A DNA stretch of 64,000 nt from Ramlibacter sp. PS4R-6 (GCF_037572775.1 NZ_JBBHKA010000001.1:2790001-2854000); one strand, 5' to 3'; positions 25,600 to 37,219 are shown, counted from the stretch's first letter. Numbers and translations: made by a program. The notes: generated by a model not told the origin, from the letters alone.

Positions 25600-26233
25600 G
25601 TCGGAAGTTCAGTGGCGCCGCCGCCACTTTATCGCGGCGGTGTTAGCCGGCGGTTATGCGGCCGCTTTCGCCGCCCCCGCACGGACGATCCTGGTGGTGG
25701 GCGACTCCCTCAGCGCCGAATACGGCCTGGCCCGCGGTTCGGGCTGGGTGGCGCTGCTGGAGAAGCGCCTGGCCGGGCAGAAATCGCCCGCGAAGGTGGT
25801 CAACGCCAGCATCAGCGGCGACACGACCTCGGGCGGCCGCTCGCGGCTGCCGGCCCTGCTGGCGCAGCACAAGCCCGACGTCGTCGTCATCGAGCTGGGC
25901 GGCAACGACGCCCTGCGAGGCCTGCCCCTGCAGATGACCGAGGACAACCTGGCGCGCATGACGCAGGACGCGCAGAAAGCCGGCGCGCGGGTGCTGCTGG
26001 TCGGCGTGCAGGTGCCGCCGAACTATGGCGCGGACTATTCGCGGCGCTTCGAGGCGCTTTTCGGCAAGGTCGCGAAGGACCACAAGGCGGCGGCGGTGCC
26101 GTCCATCATCGCCGGCATCGCGGATGCGCCGAATGCACCGGAACTGTTCCAGGCCGACCGCATCCACCCGGTGGCCAAGGCCCACCCGCGCATGCTCGAC
26201 AACGTCTGGCCCGGGCTGAAGAAGCTGCTATGA
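25598..26233 (+). CDS. tesA: Arylesterase / acyl-CoA thioesterase I (GDSL hydrolase)
   Basis: A 211-residue SGNH hydrolase with an Arg-rich signal sequence (QWRRRHFIAAVLAGGYAAAFAAPA), so it is exported. Blocks: GDSLSAEYG (nucleophile Ser), the Gly of ASISGDTTSGG, GGNDALRG, and the DRIHPV Asp-His pair. It hydrolyses acyl-CoA, lysophospholipid or aryl esters. ATGs at 25583 and 25586 are in frame and possible. Its stop overlaps the mnmH start (ATGA). The start codon shares three bases with the divergent ybbA start. Confidence 0.92.
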
Positions 26234-27285
26234 CCGTGCAGGCGATCAGCGCCGCCGACGCCATCGCGCGGCTGGCCGACTTCGACACCGTCATCGACGC
26301 GCGCAGCGAGGACGAATTCGCCGAGGACCACCTGCCCGGCGCGGTGAACTGGCCGTCGCTGGACAACGCGCAGCGCAAGGAAATCGGCACGGTCTACAAG
26401 CAGGTCAGCCCCTTCGAGGCGAAGAAGCGCGGCGCCGCGATGGTCGCGGCCAACATCTCGCGGCACATCGACGCGCACGTGCTGGACAAGCCCAAGGGCT
26501 GGAAGCCGCTGGCGTACTGCTGGCGCGGCGGCAAGCGCAGCGGCTCGCTGGCGCTGGTGCTCGACCAGGTGGGCTTTCGCGTGCACGTGGTCGAAGGCGG
26601 CTACAAGGCCTTCCGCGCGGAGGTGCTGGCGCAGATCCCGGACCTGGCGCATCGCCTGCGGTTTCGCGTCGTCTGCGGGCCCACGGGCTCGGGCAAGACG
26701 CGGCTGCTGCATGCGCTCGAGGACCTGGGCGCCCAGGTGCTGGACCTGGAGGCGCTCGCCAACCACCGCAGCTCCGTGCTCGGCATCATCCCGGGCGTGG
26801 CGCAGCCCACGCAGAAGCGCTTCGACACCCTGGTGTGGGAAGCGCTGCGCGGCTTCGATCCCGCGCGGCCGGTCTTCGTGGAAAGCGAGAGCAAGAAGGT
26901 GGGCAACGTCGCCGTGCCCGAGGCGCTCATCGCCTGGATGCGCGCCAGCGACTGCGTGCGGCTGGAACTGGCCGAGGAGGAGCGCGTGGCGCTGCTCATG
27001 GAGGACTACGACTTCTTCGTGAAGGACGCCCCTCTTTTCTGCGGCCGGCTCGATGCGCTGGTGGAGTTGCGCGGCAAGGCGCTGGTCGAGGGATGGAAGG
27101 CCAGCGTGCGCGCCGGCGACTTCATGCCGGTGGTGCGCGAACTGCTCGTGAAGCACTACGACCCGGGCTATGCGTCGTCGATCCAGCGCAACTTCAAGCA
27201 CTATGCGCAGGCGAAGCCCGTGGTGCTGGCGGACCGCTCGCCGGCGTCGATGCGGCGCGCGGCGCTGGAGGTCCTGAAAGGCTAG
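26230..27285 (+). CDS. mnmH: tRNA 2-selenouridine synthase
   Basis: A 351-residue protein with an N-terminal rhodanese domain whose catalytic Cys97 lies in YCWRGGKRSGS, and a P-loop GPTGSGKT (150-157) for the second domain. This is the MnmH/SelU (YbbB) architecture: it geranylates and then selenates 2-thiouridine at the wobble position of Lys, Glu and Gln tRNAs. In E. coli ybbB is also near tesA/ybbA, which supports the call. It implies selenophosphate synthetase elsewhere. It is coupled to tesA and ends on a shared CTAG. Confidence 0.93.
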   Translation: MTVQAISAADAIARLADFDTVIDARSEDEFAEDHLPGAVNWPSLDNAQRKEIGTVYKQVSPFEAKKRGAAMVAANISRHIDAHVLDKPKGWKPLAYCWRGGKRSGSLALVLDQVGFRVHVVEGGYKAFRAEVLAQIPDLAHRLRFRVVCGPTGSGKTRLLHALEDLGAQVLDLEALANHRSSVLGIIPGVAQPTQKRFDTLVWEALRGFDPARPVFVESESKKVGNVAVPEALIAWMRASDCVRLELAEEERVALLMEDYDFFVKDAPLFCGRLDALVELRGKALVEGWKASVRAGDFMPVVRELLVKHYDPGYASSIQRNFKHYAQAKPVVLADRSPASMRRAALEVLKG

Positions 27286-27854
27286 GCCTGCACGTCGATG
27301 TGGTACAGGCCCCAGGGGCACTGGGCAAAGCGCTGGTCCACCGGCTTCGCGGCCATGTCCGCGAACTTGTCCGCCTCGTAGATCGCCCACAGCGGGCCGA
27401 AGCCGCCCAGCGGCATGGGCTGGCCATCGAGGTGCGTGGCGACGATGAAGCGGTACTTCTGCGCGTCCGCCACGCTGATCGTGGGCGCATAGCCGTCGAC
27501 GGCGCGGGTCGCGAGCTTCGTGCCCGTCGCGCCCGCGGCCTGCAGCACCGTGGCGAGCAGCGGCCCGCGCAGCTCGTGCGGCTTCTTGTCGTATTCGAGC
27601 GTCGGCCGGATCGTGACGGCCGGCATGGCCGCGAGCGCGGCGAAGTCGAAGGCATGCGCCTTGTCGAACTTCAGCTTCTGCTTGGCCATCATCTGGTCCA
27701 TCACGCCGTCCATCGCGCCGCGATTGGGCTTGCCGATGGCGCCCGTCACCGTGAGCAGCGCCGGCCCCTTGAGGCCCTTGGCCTGCTGCGCACCCGCTGC
27801 CAGCGGCAGCGCCGCCCCCGCCGCGATGGCGGCGATGAATCCCCGTTTCTTCAT
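27282..27854 (-). CDS. Small exported protein of the oxidoreductase molybdopterin-binding fold
   Basis: A 190-residue protein with a signal peptide (MKKRGFIAAIAAGAALPLAAGA). The mature part follows the sulfite-oxidase-type fold: LLTVTGAIGKPN, FDFAALAAMPAVTI, LRGPLLATVLQAAGA, then ATRAVDGYAPTIS and PLGGFGPLWAIYEADKF. The molybdenum-binding Cys of true members is absent from the usual position; its only Cys is in AQCPWG near the end. It probably does not bind the cofactor in the standard way. Its start overlaps the lyase stop (ATGA), and it ends on a CTAG shared with mnmH. Confidence 0.75.
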   Translation of the reverse strand: MKKRGFIAAIAAGAALPLAAGAQQAKGLKGPALLTVTGAIGKPNRGAMDGVMDQMMAKQKLKFDKAHAFDFAALAAMPAVTIRPTLEYDKKPHELRGPLLATVLQAAGATGTKLATRAVDGYAPTISVADAQKYRFIVATHLDGQPMPLGGFGPLWAIYEADKFADMAAKPVDQRFAQCPWGLYHIDVQA

Positions 27855-29032
27855 TTCATTTGCTCCAATGCCTGTTCGAGGTCGGCGCGCAGGTCGGCGG
27901 CATCCTCCAGCCCGATGGAAAAGCGCACCAGCACGCCCTTGTGCTTCCAGTGCTGCGCGAGGCGGATCTGCGGCATCTCGTAGGGAACGACCAGGCTCAC
28001 CGGCCCGCCCCAGGAGTAGCCGAGCTTGAAAAGCTTCAGGGCATCGCAGAACCGGTCCACCTGCGCCTGCGAGTACCTGGCGTCCAGCACGACGGAAAAC
28101 AGCCCGGCCGCCTTGCCGCCGCACAGGCGCTGCCAGTGCTCATGCCCCGGCGAGCCGGCGAAGGCGGGATGCAGCAACTGCGCGACCTCCGGGCGCGACT
28201 GCAGCCAGGCCGCCAGCTCGCGGCCCGCCACGTCCTGCGCGGCGTAGCGGATCTCCAGGCTGGGCAGCGACCGCAGGATCGCTTCGGCGTCGTTCGCGCC
28301 CACGCCGAAGCCGATGCGCATGTGCGCCAGCTTGATCTTCTCGTTGAGCGCGTCGTCGCGCGTGACCGCGGCGCCCATGAGGACGTCGGCCCCGCCGCTG
28401 GGGTACTTGGTCAGCGCATGGACGACGATGTCGCAACCGATGGCGAAGCCGTCCAGCGCGATGCAGCCCGCCCAGGTGTTGTCCAGTGCGCTCGTCACGC
28501 CCTTCTGCCGGCAGATGCGAGCCTGCTCGTCGACCGGCGGGAATTCCATCGACACCGATCCCGGCGCTTCCAGCCACACGAGCTTCGTCTTCGGGCCGAT
28601 GCGCCGCTCCAGGTCGGCCGGGTCCATCGTGTCGTAGACCTGGTGCGCGACGCCCCAGCGCTTGAACTCGTTCTCGCACAGCGCCTTGTTCGGCCCGTAC
28701 ACGTTCGAGGGGATGAGCACCTCGTCGCCCGACGACAGCAAGGCCATGCTGACGTTCGCGATCGCCGCCAGGCCGCTGGGAAACAGCACGCAGTGCTTGC
28801 CGCCTTCCAGCGTGGCGATCTTTTCCTCGAGGAGGAAGGTGGTGGGGGTGCCGTGCAGGCCGTAGGTGTAGCCCTTCTTGTAGCGCCAGTCGCGCGCCCG
28901 CATCGCCGCGACGTCCTTGTAGATGACGGTGGAGGCCTTGAACACGCCCGGCTGCGCGGAGGCAAAGCCCGCGGGCGGGATGTAGGGATGGTGGATGAGG
29001 CCCGTCGACTTCTTCTCGGTCATGGGCGTCAT
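27851..29032 (-). CDS. metC: Cystathionine beta-lyase / PLP-dependent Cys-Met metabolism enzyme
   Basis: A 393-residue fold-type I PLP enzyme. Markers are KGYTYGLHGTPTT, a PLP-phosphate site around LFPSGLAAIANV, and the Schiff-base Lys in VVHALTKYPSGGADVLMG. The length and sequence match the MetC group, which splits cystathionine to homocysteine. MTEKKSTG at complement 29021-29023 is an alternative start. A molybdopterin-fold gene is coupled downstream. MetC versus related gamma-lyases cannot be settled from motifs. Confidence 0.85.
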   Translation of the reverse strand: MTPMTEKKSTGLIHHPYIPPAGFASAQPGVFKASTVIYKDVAAMRARDWRYKKGYTYGLHGTPTTFLLEEKIATLEGGKHCVLFPSGLAAIANVSMALLSSGDEVLIPSNVYGPNKALCENEFKRWGVAHQVYDTMDPADLERRIGPKTKLVWLEAPGSVSMEFPPVDEQARICRQKGVTSALDNTWAGCIALDGFAIGCDIVVHALTKYPSGGADVLMGAAVTRDDALNEKIKLAHMRIGFGVGANDAEAILRSLPSLEIRYAAQDVAGRELAAWLQSRPEVAQLLHPAFAGSPGHEHWQRLCGGKAAGLFSVVLDARYSQAQVDRFCDALKLFKLGYSWGGPVSLVVPYEMPQIRLAQHWKHKGVLVRFSIGLEDAADLRADLEQALEQMK

Positions 29033-29044
29033 CCTAACGCCGCC

Positions 29045-30070
29045 TCAATAGGGTGGCGCCAGCCGGCGGAATCCGTGGGCCAGCACGATCGCGAGAAAGG
29101 CGGCGTTGCGCAACGGGATGCCCGGGACGAAGTACGGCGGCGGCGGCCCGCCGCTGGCAAGCGCCGTGGCCAGCCGTTCGATCCAGTCGATGCTGCGCGG
29201 CCACTCGGCGATGCCGTCCAGCGCGTGCTGCGGGAGCGCGGCTTTCCCCAGCCGCGCGCCCGAGATACCGCCATAGATCGCGCCCGCGGTGTCCGTGTCC
29301 CCGCCCGCCGAGATGATCTCGCGCAAGCCGGCCGCGAAATCGGTGGGAAACCGGAATGCGACCTGCAGCACGCAGGGCACGGTGTGGAGCATGTAGCCCG
29401 AGATGCCGCCGCGCGAACCGATGGCTTCCGCGAAGCGTGCGACCGGTTCACCGCCGGCCGCGGAATCGCGGGCGTGCCCCGCGAGTGCGAGCATTTCGCC
29501 GGCGCCTTCGCCCTCGAGCATCGACTGCAGGTCCGCGAGGTACTCGCCGGGCGGCACGGCGCGATGCGCCGCCAGCGCCACCGCCAGCGCGCCGTGGAAG
29601 GCCTTGGGGTCGGTGTGCGTGATCGCCGTGGACCGGTGGACGAACGCCTTCAGCCGTGCGCGGTCGTGCCCGCATGCCACGCCGATGATGGGGCTGCGCA
29701 TCGCCGGGCCGTTGCCGGCCGAGAACACACCGCTGCGCGTGGGCGGGAAGCCGACGCACGACTTCGCAATGGCGCGCAAGGTCGCGAAGCCGATTCCCGC
29801 GGGCAGGCCGGCGAGCCACCAACGCAGCGATGCCGCGAGTTCGCGGCCGAATGCGTCGACGTCGCCGCCCCCGAGCAGGAGCGCCCGCGCGGTGAAGCAG
29901 GCGTGCTCGGTGTCGTCCGAGACCAGCCCGCGCCCGGGCAGGAGGTGGTGCTGCAGGGGGTCACCGAGCAGGCGAGCCGCGCGGCGCGCGCCCAGGCCTT
30001 CGAAGGGCAGGCCGAGTGAATCGCCCACCGCGGTGCCGAGCAGGCAGCCGACGGCGGCTTGCGGATCCAT
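29045..30070 (-). CDS. ADP-ribosylglycohydrolase family protein
   Basis: A 341-residue protein with the magnesium-binding signatures of the family: GCLLGTAVGDSLG at the N-terminus, SDDTE (51-55), SAGNGPAMRSP (117-127), THTDPKA (151-157), and AGGDTDTAGAIYGG (255-268). It removes ADP-ribose from proteins, nucleic acids or metabolites; DraG and ARH enzymes are the models. No ADP-ribosyltransferase is visible in the window. It lies 13 nt upstream of metC and 22 nt from a divergent small membrane protein. Substrate unknown. Confidence 0.9.
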   Translation of the reverse strand: MDPQAAVGCLLGTAVGDSLGLPFEGLGARRAARLLGDPLQHHLLPGRGLVSDDTEHACFTARALLLGGGDVDAFGRELAASLRWWLAGLPAGIGFATLRAIAKSCVGFPPTRSGVFSAGNGPAMRSPIIGVACGHDRARLKAFVHRSTAITHTDPKAFHGALAVALAAHRAVPPGEYLADLQSMLEGEGAGEMLALAGHARDSAAGGEPVARFAEAIGSRGGISGYMLHTVPCVLQVAFRFPTDFAAGLREIISAGGDTDTAGAIYGGISGARLGKAALPQHALDGIAEWPRSIDWIERLATALASGGPPPPYFVPGIPLRNAAFLAIVLAHGFRRLAPPY

Positions 30071-30092
30071 CGAAAAATTGTAGGCTCACGCC

Positions 30093-30392
30093 ATGCCCAA
30101 CGGCCATGGCTTCTCGTTTCCCTACGGGTTCTCGATCGTGCTGCAGCCCGTGCTGGCGCTTGCCATCGGCGCCGGTGCGGGGCGGTGGTGGGGCTGGGCG
30201 CTGACCGGCGTGGCGGCGGTCCTGGCCGTCGCGTTCACCTGGGAGGCGGCCAGCCGCCGCGAATACGAGACGATCCACTCGAAGGACCCGACCCTCAACC
30301 GCGTGACGTGGGTGCTGAACTGGGGACTTTTCTTCGCCCTGCCCGCGTACCTGGTCCTGCTGTGGGGCCTCGCGGCCAACCTGCGCCGCTAG
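30093..30392 (+). CDS. Small integral membrane protein
   Basis: A 99-residue protein with three hydrophobic segments: SIVLQPVLALAIGAGAG, WWGWALTGVAAVLAVAF and WVLNWGLFFALPAYLVLLWG. The first two are joined by a short loop, and a polar stretch (REYETIHSKDPTLNR) precedes the third. No domain is recognised. It begins 22 nt from the ADP-ribosylglycohydrolase start and ends 7 nt from the convergent phosphoribosyltransferase gene. Function unknown. Confidence 0.7.
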   Translation: MPNGHGFSFPYGFSIVLQPVLALAIGAGAGRWWGWALTGVAAVLAVAFTWEAASRREYETIHSKDPTLNRVTWVLNWGLFFALPAYLVLLWGLAANLRR

Positions 30393-30399
30393 CGGCGCG

Positions 30400-30924
30400 T
30401 CAGATCTTCCACTTCTGCATCAGCTGCTGCGGCCGCATCGCGTCGTACGCCTCGAACGGCTGGTGGATCCACGGGTTCGTGGGCAGGAACTCCACCGAAT
30501 AGTCCGGCTGGAACTTGCTCAGGCCCTTGGTCCAGATCACCGCGGTGCGCAGCTCGGTGATCGGCTTGTAGTTGCTGCGAAGCATTTCCACGACGGCGTT
30601 CAGGGTGACGCCGGAATCCGCGAGGTCGTCCACCAGCAGCACCTTGCCCGCGATCTCGCCCTTGGGCGTGGTGATGTAGCGCGCGATGTCGAGGTGGCTT
30701 TGCACCGTGCCCGCGTTGGCGCGGTAGGAGCTGGTCGACATGATCGCCAGCGGCTTGTCGAAGATGCGCGAGAGGATGTCGCCGGGGCGCATGCCGCCCC
30801 GTGCGAGGCACAGGATGGTGTCGAACTCCCAGCCCGACTGGTGCACCTTGATCGCCAGCTTCTCGATCAGGTTGTGGTACTCGTCGTAGCTGACGTACAG
30901 GTGCTTGCCGTCCTCGGTCAACAT
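30400..30924 (-). CDS. Type I phosphoribosyltransferase (hypoxanthine-type)
   Basis: A 174-residue protein with the PRPP-binding loop VLLVDDLADSGVTL, preceded by CLARGGMRPGDILSRIF. It follows purA by 13 nt and probably salvages a purine base (hypoxanthine or guanine), which fits its neighbour. The close relation to Hpt/Gpt families supports a cytoplasmic enzyme, but base specificity cannot be assigned. Confidence 0.9.
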   Translation of the reverse strand: MLTEDGKHLYVSYDEYHNLIEKLAIKVHQSGWEFDTILCLARGGMRPGDILSRIFDKPLAIMSTSSYRANAGTVQSHLDIARYITTPKGEIAGKVLLVDDLADSGVTLNAVVEMLRSNYKPITELRTAVIWTKGLSKFQPDYSVEFLPTNPWIHQPFEAYDAMRPQQLMQKWKI

Positions 30925-30937
30925 CGCCTTGTCCTCC

Positions 30938-33452
<2,515 letters not shown>

Positions 33453-33517
33453 GGTCTAGGGACGCTGTTAAAAAACGTATTGTACGCGCCGCCTCCGGGT
33501 ATTCCCGAAGGGGCGCG

Positions 33518-33709
33518 TCAGGAGGACACGAACCAGAACAGCGCCAGGCCCAGCATCATGCTGCACAGGCCGAAGAAGCGAAGCTGCCCCTCCTCCAGCT
33601 CCAGCAGCCGCGCGAAGGTGCGCTTCCAGCCGCCGGGCGAGAGGAACGGAAAGAGGCCCTCGATGACGAGCACGAGGGCGCACGCGGTCCAGAGCGCGTC
33701 CCAGTCCAA
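33518..33709 (-). CDS. DUF2065 (YjeT-like) small membrane protein
   Basis: A 63-residue protein with two hydrophobic segments: ALWTACALVLVIEGLFPFL and LCSMMLGLALFWFV. The LxxVxEGLxPFLSPxxW pattern is the DUF2065 signature. It starts with TTG 12 nt after the hflC stop; no ATG is available. DUF2065 genes regularly sit directly after hflC, which confirms the call. Function unknown. Confidence 0.9.
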   Translation of the reverse strand: MDWDALWTACALVLVIEGLFPFLSPGGWKRTFARLLELEEGQLRFFGLCSMMLGLALFWFVSS

Positions 33710-33720
33710 GCGCCGCTGCC

Positions 33721-34632
33721 CTACTTCTTGCCGGGCGCAGGCGCCGCGCCACCGGCCCCGCCCCCGCGGAAGGCCTTGAAGAAGTCGGAGCTGTTCGGGT
33801 CGATGATCATCACGTCGCCCTTCTTGCCGAAGCTCGCGATGTACGCCTGCAGGCTGCGGTAGAACTGCGCGAACTGCGCGTCGCGGCCGAACGCTTCGGC
33901 GTAGATCGCGGCGGCCTGGCCGTCGCCCTCGCCCTTGATCTTCTGCGCGTCGCGGTAGGCGTTGGCCACCGTCACCTCGCGCTGGCGGTCGGCGTCGGCG
34001 CGGATCTTCTCGCCCTCGGCCGCGCCGGTGGAGCGCAGCTCGTTGGCGACGCGCTTGCGCTCGGCCTCCATGCGGCGGTAGACCGACTCGGTGATCGCCT
34101 CGACGTAGTCGGCGCGCGTGATGCGAACGTCGATCACGTCGATGCCCCAGGGCCGCGCGCCCTTGACCTGCTCGAGCACCTCGCGCTTGACGTCGGCCAT
34201 GAGCTGTTCGCGCTTGGACGAGAGCAGCTCGCGCACCGTGCGGCGGTTGATCTCCTCCTGGAAGGCGTTGCGCACCACGCGATTGAGCTGGTTGGCACCC
34301 GCGGCTTCGTCCAGGCCCACGTTGCGGATGTACGCGCGCGGGTCGGTGATGCGCCAGCGCACGTACCAGTCGATCACCATGCGCTGCTTTTCCAGCGTGA
34401 GCATGGGCTCGGTGTCGGGGCTGTCCAGCGTGAGCAGGCGCTTGTCGATGTAGCTGACGTTCTGGAACGGCGGCGGCAGCTTGAAATTGAGGCCCGGCTC
34501 GGTGATGACGTCCTTGATCTCGCCCAGCGCGTAGACCACGCCGAACTGGCGCTGGTCGACGACGAAGAGCATCGAGCTCAGGAGCGCCAGCAGCACCAGC
34601 GCGGAGGAAACGAAGAATCCGACGCGGTTCAT
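33721..34632 (-). CDS. hflC: HflC, membrane protease modulator
   Basis: A 303-residue SPFH/prohibitin protein with one N-terminal membrane segment (VGFFVSSALVLLALLSSMLFVV) and the conserved FVVDQRQFGVVYALGEI start. Helical region includes GAAEGEKIRADADRQREVTV. It ends in a Gly/Ala/Pro tail. Together with HflK it forms a large periplasmic cage around FtsH that modulates membrane-protein degradation. Its ATG overlaps the hflK stop by one base (TGATG). Confidence 0.96.
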   Translation of the reverse strand: MNRVGFFVSSALVLLALLSSMLFVVDQRQFGVVYALGEIKDVITEPGLNFKLPPPFQNVSYIDKRLLTLDSPDTEPMLTLEKQRMVIDWYVRWRITDPRAYIRNVGLDEAAGANQLNRVVRNAFQEEINRRTVRELLSSKREQLMADVKREVLEQVKGARPWGIDVIDVRITRADYVEAITESVYRRMEAERKRVANELRSTGAAEGEKIRADADRQREVTVANAYRDAQKIKGEGDGQAAAIYAEAFGRDAQFAQFYRSLQAYIASFGKKGDVMIIDPNSSDFFKAFRGGGAGGAAPAPGKK

Positions 34633-35945
34633 CAGCGGCTCTCCCTCTCGCGCGAGCGTGCGTTGTCGCGGCTGCGCTGTTCGCTGGTGGACGGGGTTGC
34701 CGGCACCGTCGAGGCGCCCGTCGACGACGAAGACGACGGGTCGGTGGTGACGACGCCGCCCGCGGCCACCAGCTGCATGATCTTGTCGAGCGGCAGGTAC
34801 AGCAGGTTCGAGCCCTGGCGCGACTCGATCAGCACCTTGGTGACGTTGCCGTAGATCTGCTGCATGGCCTCGATGTAGAGCCGGTCGCGCGTGACTTGCG
34901 GCGCGCGCTGGTATTCCGTGAGCAGCGACTTGAAGCGCTGCGAATCGCCCTGCGCCTGCGCGACGATGCGCGACTTGTAGCCGTCGGCCTCCTGCGTCAG
35001 GCGCGACGCGGCGCCCACCGCGCGCGGGATCACGTCGTTGGCATAGGCCTGGGCCTCGTTCTTGGCGCGCTCGCGCTCCTGGCCGGCCTTGAGCACGTCG
35101 TCGAAGGCGGCCTGCACCTGCTCGGGCGGGCGCACGCCGCCCTGCTGCAGGTTGATGCCGACCACGTCGACGCCGATGTTGTAGCGGTCCAGCGTGTTCT
35201 GCATCAGCCCACGGATGCGCGTCGCGATCTGGTCGCGCTCCTCGGCCAGGGCCGAATCCATGCGCATCTTGCCGACCACTTCGCGCGCCGCCGACTCGGC
35301 CACCTGGACGACGGCATCGTCGGGTTTCTTGCTCTCGAAGAGATACGCGCGCGCGTCCTTCAGCCGGTACTGCACGGCGAACTTGATCTCGACGATGTTC
35401 TCGTCCATCGTGAGCATCGCCGAGTCCTTCAGGCCCGTGGCCTTCACCACCGTGTCGCGGCCGATGTCCACGGAGCGGATCTGCGAGACGTAGATGGTCT
35501 CGTGGCGCTGGATCGGGTACGGCAGCCGCCAGTTGAAGCCGGCGCCCACCGTCGCCTTGTAGCGGCCGAATTGCGTGATGACGGCCTGCTGGCCTTCCTG
35601 CACGATGAAGAAGCCGGTGCCCAGCCAGATCAGGACGACCACCGCGACGACGAGGCCCGCGCCGATGCCGGCGCTGCGCATGTCGGGCGGGAAGTTGCCG
35701 CCGCCGCCGCCGCCGCCGCCGTTGAAGTCGCCGCCGCCGCGCTTGCGGCCGCCGAAGAGGCCACCCAGCTTGCGGTTGAAGTCGCGCCACAGCTCGTCGA
35801 GGTCGGGCGGGCCCTGGTTGCCCTGGCCGCGGCCGTCCTCGGGACGCTTGCCGCCGTCCTTGCCGTTCTCGTCGCCGCCACGGCCCCAGCGGGGGTCGTT
35901 CAGGTTGAACATGCCCCACCGCAGGCGGGGAAAGGGGAGCTTCAT
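34632..35945 (-). CDS. hflK: HflK, membrane protease modulator
   Basis: A 437-residue partner of HflC. The N-terminus is cytoplasmic and Gly-rich (a run of Gly around [17 protein letters not shown]), followed by a membrane segment (AGLVVAVVVLIWLGTGFFIV) and the SPFH domain (QEGQQAVITQFGRYKATVGAG). The C-terminus is Ser/Arg-rich. I chose MKLPFPRLRWG at complement 35943-35945; MFNLNDPRWG, 33 nt further in, is an alternative. It is transcribed with hflX, hflC, DUF2065 and hisZ. Confidence 0.95.
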   Translation of the reverse strand: MKLPFPRLRWGMFNLNDPRWGRGGDENGKDGGKRPEDGRGQGNQGPPDLDELWRDFNRKLGGLFGGRKRGGGDFNGGGGGGGGNFPPDMRSAGIGAGLVVAVVVLIWLGTGFFIVQEGQQAVITQFGRYKATVGAGFNWRLPYPIQRHETIYVSQIRSVDIGRDTVVKATGLKDSAMLTMDENIVEIKFAVQYRLKDARAYLFESKKPDDAVVQVAESAAREVVGKMRMDSALAEERDQIATRIRGLMQNTLDRYNIGVDVVGINLQQGGVRPPEQVQAAFDDVLKAGQERERAKNEAQAYANDVIPRAVGAASRLTQEADGYKSRIVAQAQGDSQRFKSLLTEYQRAPQVTRDRLYIEAMQQIYGNVTKVLIESRQGSNLLYLPLDKIMQLVAAGGVVTTDPSSSSSTGASTVPATPSTSEQRSRDNARSRERESR

Positions 35946-35991
35946 CCGGTTCGTTCTCTTTGTTCGTTCCGACGGCGGCATTCTCGCCGAA

Positions 35992-37185
35992 TCAGGCGGC
36001 GGTTTCGTGCAGGCCCGCCGACTCGCCTTCGGCGGGCTTGTCCCGCCGCAGCACCTCGCGGGCCAGCACCCGGCGCAGTTCCGCCAGGCCCGCCCCGGTC
36101 TTCGCGCTCGCGAAGACGCGCGGGAAGCGCCGCCCCTCGAGCTCGAAGGTGTCGCTTTCGGCCCGCGGCTGCTGCCCCGGCGCCAACGCGTCGACCTTGT
36201 TGAAGACGATCACCTGCGGCACCTCGGCCGCGCCGATCTCGTGCAGCACGCGCTGCACCTCCTCGACCTGCTCCGGGTGGTTCGGGTTGGCGGCGTCCAC
36301 CACGTGCAGCAGCAGGTCGGCGTCGGCGGCCTCCTGCAGCGTGGCGCGGAAGGCGTCGATCAGCCCGTGCGGCAGGTCGCGGATGAAGCCGACCGTGTCG
36401 GACAGCGACACCGAGCGGCCGGGGGCGACGCCCTCCTCGTAGTCCTCGTCGGCAAGGAAGAGCTGGCGTGTGGTGGTGTCCAGCGTGGCGAACAGCTGGT
36501 CGGCCGCATACGCGCGCGCCTTGACCAGCGCATTGAACAGCGTGGACTTGCCGGCGTTGGTGTAGCCGACCAGCGAGATGTTGAAGGCGCCTCGCCGCTC
36601 GCGCTGGCGGCGCTGGGTGCTGCGCTGGCGCTTGACCTTCTGCAGGCGTTCGCGCGTGCGCTTGATGGCGTCGCCGATCATGCGGCGGTCCAGCTCGATC
36701 TGCTTTTCGCCCGGGCCGCCGCGCACGCCCGCGCCGCCGGTCTGCCGCTCCAGGTGCGACCAGCGGCGGACCAGCCGCGTGCTGACGTACTGCAGCCGCG
36801 CGAGCTCCACCTGCAGCTTGCCTTCGTGGCTGCGGGCGCGCTGCGCGAAGATCTCCAGGATCAGCAGCGTGCGGTCGTTGACCGGGCGGTCGAGGTGCTT
36901 CTCGAGGTTGCGCTGCTGGCCAGGGCTGAGGGCCTGGTCGAACAGGATTTCGGTGGCGCCCAGCTCTTCCGCCAGCGCCTTGATCTCGTCGGCCTTGCCG
37001 CTGCCGATGAACAGCTTGGCGTCGGGCGCCTGGCGCTTGCAGGTGACGCGGGCGACGGGCGCGAGCCCGGCCGTCTGCGCGAGCTCGCCGAGCTCATGCA
37101 GTTCGCGGTCGAAATGCGGCAGGCCCAGGTCGACGCCCACGAGGATCGCGGACGCCGGTGGGCGGTCAGTGGTCTGGGAAGTCAA
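35992..37185 (-). CDS. hflX: GTPase HflX
   Basis: A 397-residue ribosome-associated GTPase. The N-terminal domain carries KLFIGSGKADEIK and GGAGVRGGPGEKQIELDRR. The G domain has the P-loop GYTNAGKST, the switch region DTVGFIRDLP, NKVD, and SAKTG. It splits stalled ribosomes under stress in E. coli. It lies 39 nt downstream of hfq, the classic hfq-hflX arrangement. Confidence 0.97.
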   Translation of the reverse strand: MTSQTTDRPPASAILVGVDLGLPHFDRELHELGELAQTAGLAPVARVTCKRQAPDAKLFIGSGKADEIKALAEELGATEILFDQALSPGQQRNLEKHLDRPVNDRTLLILEIFAQRARSHEGKLQVELARLQYVSTRLVRRWSHLERQTGGAGVRGGPGEKQIELDRRMIGDAIKRTRERLQKVKRQRSTQRRQRERRGAFNISLVGYTNAGKSTLFNALVKARAYAADQLFATLDTTTRQLFLADEDYEEGVAPGRSVSLSDTVGFIRDLPHGLIDAFRATLQEAADADLLLHVVDAANPNHPEQVEEVQRVLHEIGAAEVPQVIVFNKVDALAPGQQPRAESDTFELEGRRFPRVFASAKTGAGLAELRRVLAREVLRRDKPAEGESAGLHETAA

Positions 37186-37200
37186 AGGCCGTGGGTGCGC

Positions 37201-37219
37201 AGCCCGCTTCCTGCGGGCT
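37201..37219. promoter_or_regulatory. Hairpin between hfq and hflX
   Basis: AGCCCGC and GCGGGCT are perfect 7-bp arms around TTCCT, 5 nt after the hfq stop. There is no T-run on either strand, so it is more likely an mRNA-stabilising or partial-termination hairpin than a true terminator. Confidence 0.4.
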
